The notes beneath the pieces were generated by a model. That model was not told where the DNA came from and did not search any database. It saw only the letters and a list, made by a program, of their open reading frames with translations. From Prochlorococcus sp. AG-355-A09 (GTDB lineage Bacteria; Cyanobacteriota; Cyanobacteriia; PCC-6307; Cyanobiaceae), in NCBI GenBank assembly GCA_003280995.1, contig QCDG01000005.1, positions 1-64,000 on the forward strand: DNA of 64,000 nucleotides, given 5' to 3'. The position numbers and the translations under genes are program-made. Positions 11,479 to 20,879 of the stretch are shown here, piece after piece. Every line of letters begins with the position of its first letter. Within the stretch, counting starts at the first letter, position 1.

Positions 11479-12948
11479 ATGTTTGATGAACTCTCGTCAC
11501 GCTTTGAAGACGCAGTAAAGGGTTTAAGAGGCGAAGCAAAAATTAGTGAAAATAATATAAACGATGCCTTGAAGGAGGTAAAAAGAGCACTCCTTGAGGC
11601 AGATGTTAGTTTGTCTGTAGTAAAAGAGTTTATATCAGATGTCAAAGATAAAGCTATTGGAGAAGAAGTTGTTAGGGGTGTAAACCCAGGTCAAAAATTT
11701 ATTGAAGTTGTAAATAAAGAATTGATTAACATTATGGGGAATGAAAATTCTCCATTAAATGAAAATGAAAATAGTCCTACAGTCATTTTGATGGCTGGAC
11801 TTCAGGGAGCAGGTAAAACAACTGCAACAGGAAAATTAGGACTTTATTTAAAGGAAAAAGAAAAAAAAGTTCTTTTGGTGGCTGCAGATATTTATCGACC
11901 AGCAGCTGTAGAGCAGCTTAAAACATTGGGAAGTCAATATGAATTGGAAGTTTTTTCAGTTAAAGAAAAAAATAGCAAACCAGAAGAAATAGCAAAGGAA
12001 GCATTGAATTTTGCTAGTGAAAATGATTTTAATTCGATAATTATTGATACCGCAGGAAGACTGCAAATTGATGATTCCATGATGAGTGAAATGGTTCGAA
12101 TAAAAGAAGTTTCTAACCCTGATGAAGTTTTGCTTGTTGTTGATTCAATGATTGGGCAAGAAGCTGCAGACTTAACAAAAACATTTCATGAAAAAGTAGG
12201 AATCACGGGGGCGATATTAACTAAGTTGGATGGTGACTCAAGAGGTGGAGCTGCTTTGTCGATAAGAAAAATTAGTGGTAAACCAATCAAATTTATAGGT
12301 GTAGGGGAAAGAATAGAGGCATTGCAACCATTTCATCCAGAGAGAATGGCCAGCAGAATTTTAGGTATGGGCGATGTATTGACTCTTGTTGAAAAAGCAC
12401 AAAAAGAAGTTGAACTTGCTGATGCAGAAGTGATGCAAAAGAAACTTCAAGAAGCGACTTTTGATTTTAATGATTTTGTAAAGCAAATGAGATTAATTAA
12501 AAGAATGGGTTCACTTGGTGGATTGATTAAATTGATTCCTGGAATGAATAAAATAGATGATGGGATGATAAAAGATGGAGAAGATCAACTTAAGAAAATA
12601 GAATCTATGATCTCTTCAATGACTCTTGAGGAGAAACAAAAACCCGAAGTTCTTGCCGCTCACCCCTCAAGAAGACAAAGAATCGCTCAAGGTAGCGGTT
12701 ATGAAGCAAAAGATGTAGATAAAGTTTTAGCTGATTTTCAAAGAATGAGAGGTTTTATGAAACAAATGTCTAACGGAGGAATGCCAGGGATGGGAGGAAT
12801 GCCAGGAATGGGAGGAATGCCAGGAATGGGAGGAATGCCAGGAATGGGAGGAATGGGAGGAATGCCAGGAATGGGAGGAATGAGTGGTAATAAGCCAATG
12901 AAAAAACAAAAAAATAATAAAAAGAAAAAAGGTTTTGCAGATCTATAA
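11479..12948 (+). CDS. ffh: Signal recognition particle protein Ffh/SRP54
   Basis: GLQGAGKTTATGKLG, DTAGRLQID, TKLDGDSRGGAALSI, methionine-rich M domain with GMPGMG C-terminal repeats. Confidence 0.98.
   Translation: MFDELSSRFEDAVKGLRGEAKISENNINDALKEVKRALLEADVSLSVVKEFISDVKDKAIGEEVVRGVNPGQKFIEVVNKELINIMGNENSPLNENENSPTVILMAGLQGAGKTTATGKLGLYLKEKEKKVLLVAADIYRPAAVEQLKTLGSQYELEVFSVKEKNSKPEEIAKEALNFASENDFNSIIIDTAGRLQIDDSMMSEMVRIKEVSNPDEVLLVVDSMIGQEAADLTKTFHEKVGITGAILTKLDGDSRGGAALSIRKISGKPIKFIGVGERIEALQPFHPERMASRILGMGDVLTLVEKAQKEVELADAEVMQKKLQEATFDFNDFVKQMRLIKRMGSLGGLIKLIPGMNKIDDGMIKDGEDQLKKIESMISSMTLEEKQKPEVLAAHPSRRQRIAQGSGYEAKDVDKVLADFQRMRGFMKQMSNGGMPGMGGMPGMGGMPGMGGMPGMGGMGGMPGMGGMSGNKPMKKQKNNKKKKGFADL
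12778..12876 (+). repeat. Coding tandem repeat, 18-bp unit GGAATGCCAGGAATGGGA (GMPGMG), within ffh
   Basis: Five near-identical 18-bp units, with one 9-bp half unit before the last. Confidence 0.95.
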
Positions 12949-13002
12949 TTTCTATATTTTTACCTTTAAATGTTATTATTATTAAAAACGCATTAATTTA
13001 AG

Positions 13003-13368
13003 ATGATTAAATTGCGCCTTAAGCGCTTTGGAAAGAAAAAAGAGGCAAGTTTCAGAATTGTTGCATGCAACAGTACTTCCAGAAGAGATGGTAGACCCCT
13101 GCAAGAACTAGGTTTTTATAATCCAAGAACTAAGGAAACCAGGCTTGACACAGAAGCTTTAAGAACAAGACTTACTCAGGGTGCTCAGCCAACTGATGTT
13201 GTGAGAACTTTATTAGAAAAGGGAGGGTTATTAGAAAAAACAGAAAGACCCTCTATCGCAATTGGTCAAGCAAAGTTAGAGAAGGAAAAATTAGCTAAGG
13301 CTAAAACTAAAGACGAAGAAATTGATAGTAGTAAAGTTGAAAGCGAGGGTAATGAAGCTGAAAGCTAG
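13003..13368 (+). CDS. rpsP: 30S ribosomal protein S16
   Basis: [41 protein letters not shown]. Confidence 0.98.
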   Translation: MIKLRLKRFGKKKEASFRIVACNSTSRRDGRPLQELGFYNPRTKETRLDTEALRTRLTQGAQPTDVVRTLLEKGGLLEKTERPSIAIGQAKLEKEKLAKAKTKDEEIDSSKVESEGNEAES

Positions 13369-13404
13369 TGAGTTGATAAATTTTTATTCTTATTCAATAA
13401 CTAG

Positions 13405-14361
13405 ATGAAGGAAGTTTCCAAAACTGGTCACTTCAAAATAGATTTGCCAAGCTCTGATGCCGCCACAGCATTATCTGGACCTGGTAATTCTTTCTTAAAA
13501 AAATTTGAGTCTCTTACAGGAGTTTCTTTAACTATAAGAGGCTTACAACTTGAGATGAACGGTGTCATATCTAAAATTGAGAGAGCCTCAGCATTAGTAG
13601 AACTAACAAGACCAATTTGGGAACAAGGGTTAGAAGTCCCAGAGGTAGATCTTAAAGCGGCTTTAAGTTCTTTAAATATGGGAGAGTCATCTTCCCATGC
13701 TGAACTCGGAAAAAAAATTCTTGCGCGTTCCAAAGAAGGAAGATATTTAAGACCAAGAACTATAAGGCAAAAAGAATATGTTGAATCAATTGAAAACTTT
13801 GATCTTACCTTTGCGATTGGTCCAGCTGGAACTGGGAAGACATTTTTAGCAACTGTTTGCGCGGCACGACTATTGAACGAGAAAAAAATTGAAAAAATTG
13901 TTTTAACTAGACCAGCTGTAGAAGCTGGCGAAAGTTTGGGATTCCTACCTGGTGATTTGCAACAAAAAGTAGATCCATATTTAAGACCCTTATTTGATTC
14001 TTTACATAGTATTTTCGGGATTGAAAGAACAAATTCGTTAATTGATAAGGGAATTATTGAAGTTGCTCCTTTGGCATTTATGAGAGGCAGAACCTTAGAC
14101 AACTCCATAGTTATCCTAGATGAAGCACAAAATACTACTTGCTCTCAAATGAGAATGTTTTTGACCAGATTAGGAGAGAGATCAAAAATGGTTGTAAATG
14201 GAGATATTACACAAATTGATTTAAAAAAAGATCAGGAAAGCGGCCTCATCGAAGCATCGAGAATTTTCTCTGAAACTCAAGGTATAAAATTTTGTTTTTT
14301 AAGTGTTGAAGATGTAGTTCGTCATCCTTTAGTTCAGAAAATTATTGAGGCTTATCTATAA
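13405..14361 (+). CDS. phoH: PhoH family ATPase
   Basis: AIGPAGTGKTFLATVCAARLL, TRPAVEAGESLGFLPGDLQQKVDPYLRPLFD, VILDEAQNTT. Confidence 0.95.
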   Translation: MKEVSKTGHFKIDLPSSDAATALSGPGNSFLKKFESLTGVSLTIRGLQLEMNGVISKIERASALVELTRPIWEQGLEVPEVDLKAALSSLNMGESSSHAELGKKILARSKEGRYLRPRTIRQKEYVESIENFDLTFAIGPAGTGKTFLATVCAARLLNEKKIEKIVLTRPAVEAGESLGFLPGDLQQKVDPYLRPLFDSLHSIFGIERTNSLIDKGIIEVAPLAFMRGRTLDNSIVILDEAQNTTCSQMRMFLTRLGERSKMVVNGDITQIDLKKDQESGLIEASRIFSETQGIKFCFLSVEDVVRHPLVQKIIEAYL

Positions 14362-14434
14362 CTTCATAACTCTGGAGATCCGTACCCTGAAATTTTAAAA
14401 ATCGAGTAGAATAAAATCATATTTAAAAAAGAAA

Positions 14435-15172
14435 ATGCCAGCAAGTAGTAATTTCAATCAAGCTATTCGTGAAGCACAAACTAGTTCAATTGTTGGACCT
14501 AATGTTGTTCAAAAAGCTTTACCTTTCGTTGGTGGAGGTATGGTTCTAACTTCTTTAGGCGTTTTAGCAGGTGTCTCACTCATAGCAACAAATCCTGGGC
14601 TTTTCCAGCCTCTTTCAATAGTTGCATTAATCGCAGAATTGATTTTGTTTTTTATAGCCACAAGTGCTGCAAATAATGCAAATAATGCGAAGGCCCTGCC
14701 CTTGTTGACAGGATTTAGTTTGTTAACTGGATTCACCTTAAGTGGAATAGTTGCTTTAGCAATAGGAACAATTGGTATTGGTTCGGTTGGTACAGCTGCC
14801 TTAGCCACTGGAATAACTTTCGTTATTGCCTCTTATACGGGCCAAAGAATGAGTGATAGTGTTGGTCAAGCACTAAGCGGAGTAGTTGGTCTTGGATTGA
14901 TAGGTCTGCTTATAGCAATGTTCGTCCAATTAATTGGAGGATTCTTTGCTCCAGGAGTTTTTGGAGGTTCAGGACTCGAATTGATAATTGCAGGATTTGG
15001 AACTGTCTTATTTGTTGCAATGTCTTTTGTTGATTTCTATACAATGCCAAGAAGATATAATGATGATCAATACCTTGCAGGAGCTTTAGGTATGTATCTA
15101 ACTTATATAAATCTTTTTGTTTTTATATTAAGATTAATGATTGCACTACAAGGCGGTGGTAGAAGGGACTAA
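14435..15172 (+). CDS. Bax inhibitor-1/YccA-like multi-TM membrane protein
   Basis: Seven or so hydrophobic segments; C-terminal AMSFVDFYTMPRRYNDDQYLAGALGMYLTYINLFVFILRL typical of BI-1 family. Confidence 0.7.
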   Translation: MPASSNFNQAIREAQTSSIVGPNVVQKALPFVGGGMVLTSLGVLAGVSLIATNPGLFQPLSIVALIAELILFFIATSAANNANNAKALPLLTGFSLLTGFTLSGIVALAIGTIGIGSVGTAALATGITFVIASYTGQRMSDSVGQALSGVVGLGLIGLLIAMFVQLIGGFFAPGVFGGSGLELIIAGFGTVLFVAMSFVDFYTMPRRYNDDQYLAGALGMYLTYINLFVFILRLMIALQGGGRRD

Positions 15173-15197
15173 ACAAACTATTTAGATAACCAATCCA

Positions 15198-15226
15198 AAG
15201 CGTAGATTAGTCTCTACGCTTTTTTA
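15198..15226. terminator. Intrinsic terminator between convergent genes
   Basis: AAGCGTAGA-ttagtc-TCTACGCTT followed by T-run (aagcgtagattagtctctacgctttttt). Confidence 0.85.
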
Positions 15227-15751
15227 TTGGGCGATATCAAAAATTTGTTTTTTTATAAATTCCTTTTGCTCTGAGTCATACTTTACTGAATTATTAAAAC
15301 TATTGCCCATATCATCTAAGTCTCGAAGGACTTGATTGACAGACTTTGTAACTGACTTAGTTTCTAACAGTCTTAAAATAGCCTTGCATCTATCTGAAAT
15401 GTTTCCCGATGTTATCTCATATTCATGATTATTATCTCTTCGATGAATAATAATTTGAGCGGAACTCATTATTAAATTTTTAACTACGATGTCTGTTACA
15501 GCATCTCCACCTTCATTCAGTTTGTAAATTAGTGAAAAAGGAAGTTTATCTAACAAAAAACAATCTTTATCTGATAAAGCGTATGCAAAAAATCCTCTTA
15601 GTCCATTTCTTGTTTTAATTAGCTCTGAGATTCTATCTGCTAAAACCTCTTCGCTGAGTAAATCTTCACTCCACTCTTTACACCATTGTGCGGATATGTT
15701 TATTGCTTGCGAGAACGAAGCTTCTTTAAAATTTATGGTTTTTTTTTCCAT
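15224..15751 (-). CDS. Conserved hypothetical protein
   Basis: Intact 175-aa ORF (MEKKTINFKEASFSQAINISAQWCKEWSEDLLSEEVLADRISELIK) convergent with the BI-1 gene and ending at the terminator. Confidence 0.7.
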   Translation of the reverse strand: MEKKTINFKEASFSQAINISAQWCKEWSEDLLSEEVLADRISELIKTRNGLRGFFAYALSDKDCFLLDKLPFSLIYKLNEGGDAVTDIVVKNLIMSSAQIIIHRRDNNHEYEITSGNISDRCKAILRLLETKSVTKSVNQVLRDLDDMGNSFNNSVKYDSEQKEFIKKQIFDIAQ

Positions 15752-15789
15752 TTTTGATCAGAATTTTATTATTGATGCATTAAAAGTCT

Positions 15790-16701
15790 TTGGCCAATTA
15801 TAGATCTGGGTTTGTAACTTTACTAGGAAGGCCAAATGTGGGTAAATCTACTTTAATAAATAAATTGATTGGAGAAAAAATAACAATTACTTCTCCAATA
15901 GCGCAAACTACTAGAAATAAATTAAAAGGAATACTTACTACTGACAACGGGCAAATAATTTTTGTTGATACTCCAGGTGTTCATAAACCTCATCATCGAC
16001 TTGGAGAGATATTAGTAAAAAACGCAAAATCTGCAATTAATGGAGTTGATATGGTAATTTTTGTAATTGATTCAAGTGAAGAACCTGGTAGAGGTGATGA
16101 ATATATTTTGAACTTTCTTATCGCAAACAAAACTGAGTTTATTGTGGCATTAAATAAATGGGATTTGGTTAATAAAGAATTTAGGAATTTACGATTAGAT
16201 CAATATAGAAGATTTTTTGGAATTAACAGAAACTTCCAAATTGTAAGTGCTTCTCAAGGAGAGGGATGTTCTGAACTAGTCGATATGGCTCTTGATTTTC
16301 TCCCTGCGGGTCCAAAACTTTATGGCGAAGAGACAATTTGCGACCAACCATTAGATAACTTATTATCTGATTTAGTAAGAGAGCAGGTATTAAAAAATAC
16401 AAGAGAAGAGGTACCTCACAGTGTCGCAGTAAAGATAGAAAAGAGAGAGGAAATGAAAAGAAAAAATGGCAAAGTTTTTACAGCTATTTTGGCTACTATT
16501 ATTGTTGAAAGATCAACTCAAAAAGGCATTCTTATTGGAAAGAAAGGGTCAATGTTAAAAATGATCGGTCAGTCAGCAAGATCAAATATGTCAAAATTAA
16601 TTGATGGTCCAGTTCACCTTGAGTTGTTTGTGAAAGTTGTTCCAAATTGGAGAAAAAAAGAATCAAGGTTAATTGAGTTTGGTTATGAGGAAGATTTCTA
16701 G
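15790..16701 (+). CDS. era: GTPase Era
   Basis: GRPNVGKSTLINKLIGEKITITSPIAQTTRNKLKGIL, DTPGVHKPHHRLGE, C-terminal KH domain. Confidence 0.97.
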   Translation: MANYRSGFVTLLGRPNVGKSTLINKLIGEKITITSPIAQTTRNKLKGILTTDNGQIIFVDTPGVHKPHHRLGEILVKNAKSAINGVDMVIFVIDSSEEPGRGDEYILNFLIANKTEFIVALNKWDLVNKEFRNLRLDQYRRFFGINRNFQIVSASQGEGCSELVDMALDFLPAGPKLYGEETICDQPLDNLLSDLVREQVLKNTREEVPHSVAVKIEKREEMKRKNGKVFTAILATIIVERSTQKGILIGKKGSMLKMIGQSARSNMSKLIDGPVHLELFVKVVPNWRKKESRLIEFGYEEDF

Positions 16702-17484
16702 ATGAGTGGTTTTAATTTTGATGTAATTACATTGTTCCCTAAAGCTTTTGAATTAATAAATAATTTAGGGGTCATAACAAAAGCTCTAGATAAGAGTTTG
16801 ATCAATGTAAATTTACATGATTTAAGAGAATATGGAGATGGTTCTTACAGACAAGTAGACGATAAGCCTTATGGAGGAGGAGCAGGTATGGTATTAAAAC
16901 CTGAACCTATTTATAAGGCACATGAATCAATTAGAAAATTGCCTAAAAGTAAAACTTTGCTGATGACCCCACAGGGTAAAGTCCTAAAGCAAAAGGATTT
17001 TGCGAGATGGTCCACTTTGGATCAAATAATAATTATTTGTGGTCAATATGAAGGTTTTGATGAAAGGATTAGATGTTTAGCTGATGAAGAGATATCGATA
17101 GGCGATTATGTCCTTTCTGGAGGTGAAATACCTGCTATATCAATAATTAATGGTTTGACTAGGTTATTACCAGGGACTCTTGGTGATCCAGACTCCTTAG
17201 TCGATGAGAGTCATAATTCTTCTTTACTAGAATATCCTCACTACACAAGGCCGTTAACTTTTAAAGATATGCAAGTGCCAGATATTTTGGTGAGCGGTAA
17301 TCACGAAGAGATTAAATCGTGGAGAAGAAAAAAAAGTTTTGAAAGAACATTGGAGAGAAGAAGTGACTTAATTTCAAATGAAAACTGTAAAAAATTCCCG
17401 CAAAGTCATAGATTTATAAAAGAATATAAACAATTTATTAATTTTAAAATAGGTAATGAAAACGAAATTTATCCTGATTGGTAG
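16702..17484 (+). CDS. trmD: tRNA (guanine37-N1)-methyltransferase
   Basis: [53 protein letters not shown]. Confidence 0.97.
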   Translation: MSGFNFDVITLFPKAFELINNLGVITKALDKSLINVNLHDLREYGDGSYRQVDDKPYGGGAGMVLKPEPIYKAHESIRKLPKSKTLLMTPQGKVLKQKDFARWSTLDQIIIICGQYEGFDERIRCLADEEISIGDYVLSGGEIPAISIINGLTRLLPGTLGDPDSLVDESHNSSLLEYPHYTRPLTFKDMQVPDILVSGNHEEIKSWRRKKSFERTLERRSDLISNENCKKFPQSHRFIKEYKQFINFKIGNENEIYPDW

Positions 17485-17538
17485 TTATTAAACGGTTTCA
17501 CTATTGTTATTATTGAAAACTTAAAGGAAAAATTTTAA

Positions 17539-18324
17539 ATGCAGAAGTTCAACTTTTTAAATGTTTTAAAACAGTCATTAAAACCAACAAGATTTTTTGT
17601 AATATTAAAGAAAGTTTATAGCAGGTTCTTTTCTTATGAAGGATCATTAAGTAAAGATCAAAATTTAAAATGGATTAAAAGTAATATTTCTGAGGTTTCC
17701 ACTTTTGCAAAAACTATTTCTTCTACTCTTTGGGAAGAGGCAATAACACAATCTAATATTTTAGAAAAGAATGCTCATAAAACTTTAGAAACAATAAATT
17801 ATGATCTTGGAGGAGGTGCTGCTTATCCATTGCTTTATTTCTTGACGAGGCACTTGAGACCAGACAATGTCTTGGAAACTGGTGTTGCAGCAGGTTTTTC
17901 ATCATATGCAATTTTGTCTGCATTAAAAAAAAATGGAAAAGGAACACTTTACAGTAGTGATTTTCCATATTTCAGAATTAATAATCCTGAAAAATATATT
18001 GGAATAGTGGTAGAAAAAGATTTAAAAAAGGATTGGAATCTTTTTGTTGAAGGTGATGATAATAATTTGCCCAAAATATTCAAAAGTGTAAAAAAAATAG
18101 ATTTGTTTAGTTATGACTCTGATAAAACTTATTCCGGGAGGTCAAAAACTTTAAAAAAAGTTTCTAATTTCTTATCTGAACATTATGTAATAATTATGGA
18201 CGACATACAGGATAATTCATTTTTTCATGATTTCATAAAAGAAAATAATATTTCTCATTGGAAAATCTTTGAATTTGAAAATAAATATTTAGGACTTATT
18301 GGCCAAGTCGCAAATATAAAATAA
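17539..18324 (+). CDS. Putative class I SAM-dependent methyltransferase
   Basis: NVLETGVAAGFSSYAILSALKKNGKGTLYSSDF SAM-binding-like motif; FSYDSDKTYSG. Confidence 0.6.
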   Translation: MQKFNFLNVLKQSLKPTRFFVILKKVYSRFFSYEGSLSKDQNLKWIKSNISEVSTFAKTISSTLWEEAITQSNILEKNAHKTLETINYDLGGGAAYPLLYFLTRHLRPDNVLETGVAAGFSSYAILSALKKNGKGTLYSSDFPYFRINNPEKYIGIVVEKDLKKDWNLFVEGDDNNLPKIFKSVKKIDLFSYDSDKTYSGRSKTLKKVSNFLSEHYVIIMDDIQDNSFFHDFIKENNISHWKIFEFENKYLGLIGQVANIK

Positions 18325-18481
18325 ATAAAGAGAAATACCTTAGGTTAGTAATATATGAAGTTAGCAAGTCATGTAGTTATTTATTTTTTTTTAAAAAATA
18401 GATTTGAGTTTCAAAATTGTTTTAGAGGATTTTTAATATGTTAAATGGCTAAATTTACTTTTAAAAATAAAGTAGGTACTT

Positions 18482-18561
18482 AATGTGATGTAGCATAACC
18501 AGACTGGTAAAAACGACAAGTTATCTATGCTAAGTTTAGAATAAGAGATAAGTTTCACATT
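18482..18561. ncRNA. Candidate structured element (nested inverted repeats) upstream of ispF
   Basis: AATGTGA(18482-18488)...TAGCATA(18491-18497)...ACCAGACTGGT...TATGCTA(18526-18532)...TCACATT(18555-18561), pairing in nested order. Confidence 0.35.
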
Positions 18562-18588
18562 GTTTTAAGGTAGTTTTATACCGTTGTT

Positions 18589-19089
18589 ATGACAAAATCT
18601 TCTTCAAAATTTCGTATTGGTAATGGATACGATATGCACAGATTAGTAGAGGATAGAGATTTAATTATTGGAGGTGTGAAATTACATCATCCTGATAAAT
18701 TAGGATTGGATGGTCATAGTGATGCTGATGTTTTATGTCACTCAATAATGGATGCACTATTGGGAGCACTTTCGCTGGGAGACATAGGAAAGTATTTCCC
18801 ACCATCTGATGAAAAATGGAAAAATGCTGATAGCTTGTTTTTGTTATCAAAAGTAATTGACATGATAAGACAAGATGGTTGGGAAATAAATAATATAGAC
18901 AGTGTTCTTATCGCTGAAAGGCCAAAAATTATGCCACACATAATACTTATGAAAAAAAACATTTCTGAGATCTTAAATATTGATGAAAATTTAATTGGGA
19001 TTAAAGCAACTACAAATGAAAAATTGGGGCCCGAAGGAAGAGAAGAAGGTATAAGTTGCCATTCAGTAGTTCTACTTGAGAAAAAATGA
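18589..19089 (+). CDS. ispF: 2-C-methyl-D-erythritol 2,4-cyclodiphosphate synthase
   Basis: [57 protein letters not shown]. Confidence 0.97.
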   Translation: MTKSSSKFRIGNGYDMHRLVEDRDLIIGGVKLHHPDKLGLDGHSDADVLCHSIMDALLGALSLGDIGKYFPPSDEKWKNADSLFLLSKVIDMIRQDGWEINNIDSVLIAERPKIMPHIILMKKNISEILNIDENLIGIKATTNEKLGPEGREEGISCHSVVLLEKK

Positions 19090-19532
19090 GATTTAATTTA
19101 AATTTGAAAAAAAAAATTCAGATATTTTGTTTATTATTAATTTGCTTTATAATTTTAATTTTTCAATCTGATATTACCAATTTAAAAGCTCTTACAATGG
19201 ATAGTTATCAAAGTGAAATGGTCATAGAGGAATTAAGACTTAAAGTACCTGCCGACGAAAAAGCAGCTTGGTTAAATGCTGAAAAAGAAATATGGGAGCC
19301 ATGGTTATCTTCTCAAGATGGTTTTTTGGGAAGACAACTATTTTGGGATAAAGAAAAAGAAGAAGCTTTAATATTAGTAAATTGGAAAAGTAAGAAATTA
19401 TGGAAAAGTATACCAATGTCAGAAGTAAATTTAGTTCAACAAAAATTTGAAGATAATGTTAAAGCTGCTCTAAAAGTAGGCGAAAATCCTTTTGAATTAA
19501 TTTATGAGGGAGAATTAGATAAGCAAAGATGA
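19086..19532 (+). CDS. TIGR03792-like conserved hypothetical, N-terminal TM/signal segment
   Basis: [43 protein letters not shown]; 4-bp overlap with ispF. Confidence 0.6.
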   Translation: MRFNLNLKKKIQIFCLLLICFIILIFQSDITNLKALTMDSYQSEMVIEELRLKVPADEKAAWLNAEKEIWEPWLSSQDGFLGRQLFWDKEKEEALILVNWKSKKLWKSIPMSEVNLVQQKFEDNVKAALKVGENPFELIYEGELDKQR

Positions 19533-20185
19533 ATTTTGATATCAAGTTTGATTTTCAAAGAAGAGATAGGCTTGGACTGATTGAGGCTATTTGGGGTCAA
19601 GATAAGAGTATCGACCAGTTAGAGAGATTATCTGAAAATGTATTAAGTAAAAATGAGGTTGTTTTCATTACTAGGATTAATAGTAAAAAGGCTAATTATC
19701 TTATAAGTTTGTACGATGATGCAAGATTCTATGAAGAAGCAAATTGCCTAACAATTGGGGAAAATTTTAATAAAGTAAATACGAATAAAAAAGTTGCCAT
19801 AATTTCTGGTGGCTCAAGCGATTTGGCCGTAACACTTGAAGCAAAATTAGCGCTTGAAATTTATGGAGTGAATTGTCAATCTTTTATAGATGTTGGAGTA
19901 GCGGGACTTCATCGATTAATGAGTCAGTTAGAAGAAATTAATAAATATGATGTATTAATAGTTTGTGCTGGAATGGAAGGAGCTTTGGCAACAGTTGTGG
20001 GCGGATTATTGGCTCAACCGATAATTGCAGTACCTGTCTCAGTAGGATACGGAGTTAGCAAGGATGGAGAAACAGCTTTAAATAGTATGTTATCAAGCTG
20101 TTCTCCAGGTATTGCAGTTATGAATATAGATAATGGTTACGGAGCAGCAATGGCGGCTCTCAGAATTATTAAAAGTATTTCCTAA
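19529..20185 (+). CDS. larB: LarB family protein (NCAIR mutase/PurE-related)
   Basis: VAIISGGSSDLAVTLEAKLALEIYGVN, DVLIVCAGMEGALATVVGGLLAQPIIAVPVSVGYG. Confidence 0.85.
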   Translation: MNFDIKFDFQRRDRLGLIEAIWGQDKSIDQLERLSENVLSKNEVVFITRINSKKANYLISLYDDARFYEEANCLTIGENFNKVNTNKKVAIISGGSSDLAVTLEAKLALEIYGVNCQSFIDVGVAGLHRLMSQLEEINKYDVLIVCAGMEGALATVVGGLLAQPIIAVPVSVGYGVSKDGETALNSMLSSCSPGIAVMNIDNGYGAAMAALRIIKSIS

Positions 20186-20189
20186 ATAA

Positions 20190-20321
20190 TCACTTTTTTT
20201 CTATTTCTAATAGGTTTTCTATCCATAAATTTAGTTGTTTTGATAGCATTCCTTCTTCTCTCATTTTGATTGCTTTTATCACGACTTCTGTATTTACCCA
20301 CTCAGGAAATCTTTTCGGCAT
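20190..20321 (-). CDS. Possible small protein, 43 aa
   Basis: Own translation: MPKRFPEWVNTEVVIKAIKMREEGMLSKQLNLWIENLLEIEKK*; not in supplied ORF track because short. Confidence 0.4.
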   Translation of the reverse strand: MPKRFPEWVNTEVVIKAIKMREEGMLSKQLNLWIENLLEIEKK

Positions 20322-20388
20322 TTATTTTTATATTCAGTATTTTTAATTTGGTACAAATTTTTATAAAAACAAGATCTAAGTAACAAAT

Positions 20389-20556
20389 TTAATCTTTTAT
20401 GTTTGATTTTGTACCTAATCTAGAAAGCTCAGATGAGGTATGTTCACTTTCTACATTTTTTAATCTTTCAATTAGCTCAGAGAGATCTTTATGTGCTAAC
20501 TCCCCATTTTGCTCCCATTTAAGAGACCTTGAGTTGCTATCAATTTTTTCTTTCAT
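20389..20556 (-). CDS. Possible small protein, 55 aa
   Basis: Own translation: MKEKIDSNSRSLKWEQNGELAHKDLSELIERLKNVESEHTSSELSRLGTKSNIKD*. Confidence 0.4.
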   Translation of the reverse strand: MKEKIDSNSRSLKWEQNGELAHKDLSELIERLKNVESEHTSSELSRLGTKSNIKD

Positions 20557-20669
20557 TATTAAATTTAAGTATTAAAAATATAAAACGAAAACAGGAGAAA
20601 TTTGGTTATTGTTTCAAGCCTAAACTTAAAAAAATATGAAGATTTTTAATACATTAAATTTTTTTTCTT

Positions 20670-20879
20670 TTATCCGCCACCAACTATTGAAACAATTTCT
20701 AAATTATCACCCTCTTTAAGCTTCACTTTTTCCCATTTCATTGAATTTATAATTAAATTATTTAACTCCACTACAATTGTGTTTGGTTTATATCCCATAT
20801 TTTGAAGAGCTTTAGATAGTAGAGCATTTTCTTGATCAAGTTCTATTTTTTTTTCTTCACCATTTACCCTAATTTTCAT
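20670..20879 (-). CDS. thiS: Sulfur carrier protein ThiS
   Basis: MKIRVNGEEKKIE...VVELNNLII...GDNLEIVSIVGGG; C-terminal GG, overlaps thiE. Confidence 0.93.
   Translation of the reverse strand: MKIRVNGEEKKIELDQENALLSKALQNMGYKPNTIVVELNNLIINSMKWEKVKLKEGDNLEIVSIVGGG

Noticed and set aside
12727-12909. Minus-strand ORF rich in HSSHSWHSS
   Set aside because: It is only the reverse-strand reading of the ffh GMPGMG repeat.
13428-14108. 226-aa minus-strand ORF opposite phoH
   Set aside because: Entirely within a strongly conserved phoH gene on the other strand; no recognisable motifs, shadow ORF.
18665-18962. Minus-strand ORFs opposite ispF
   Set aside because: Overlap a confident ispF and show no motifs.
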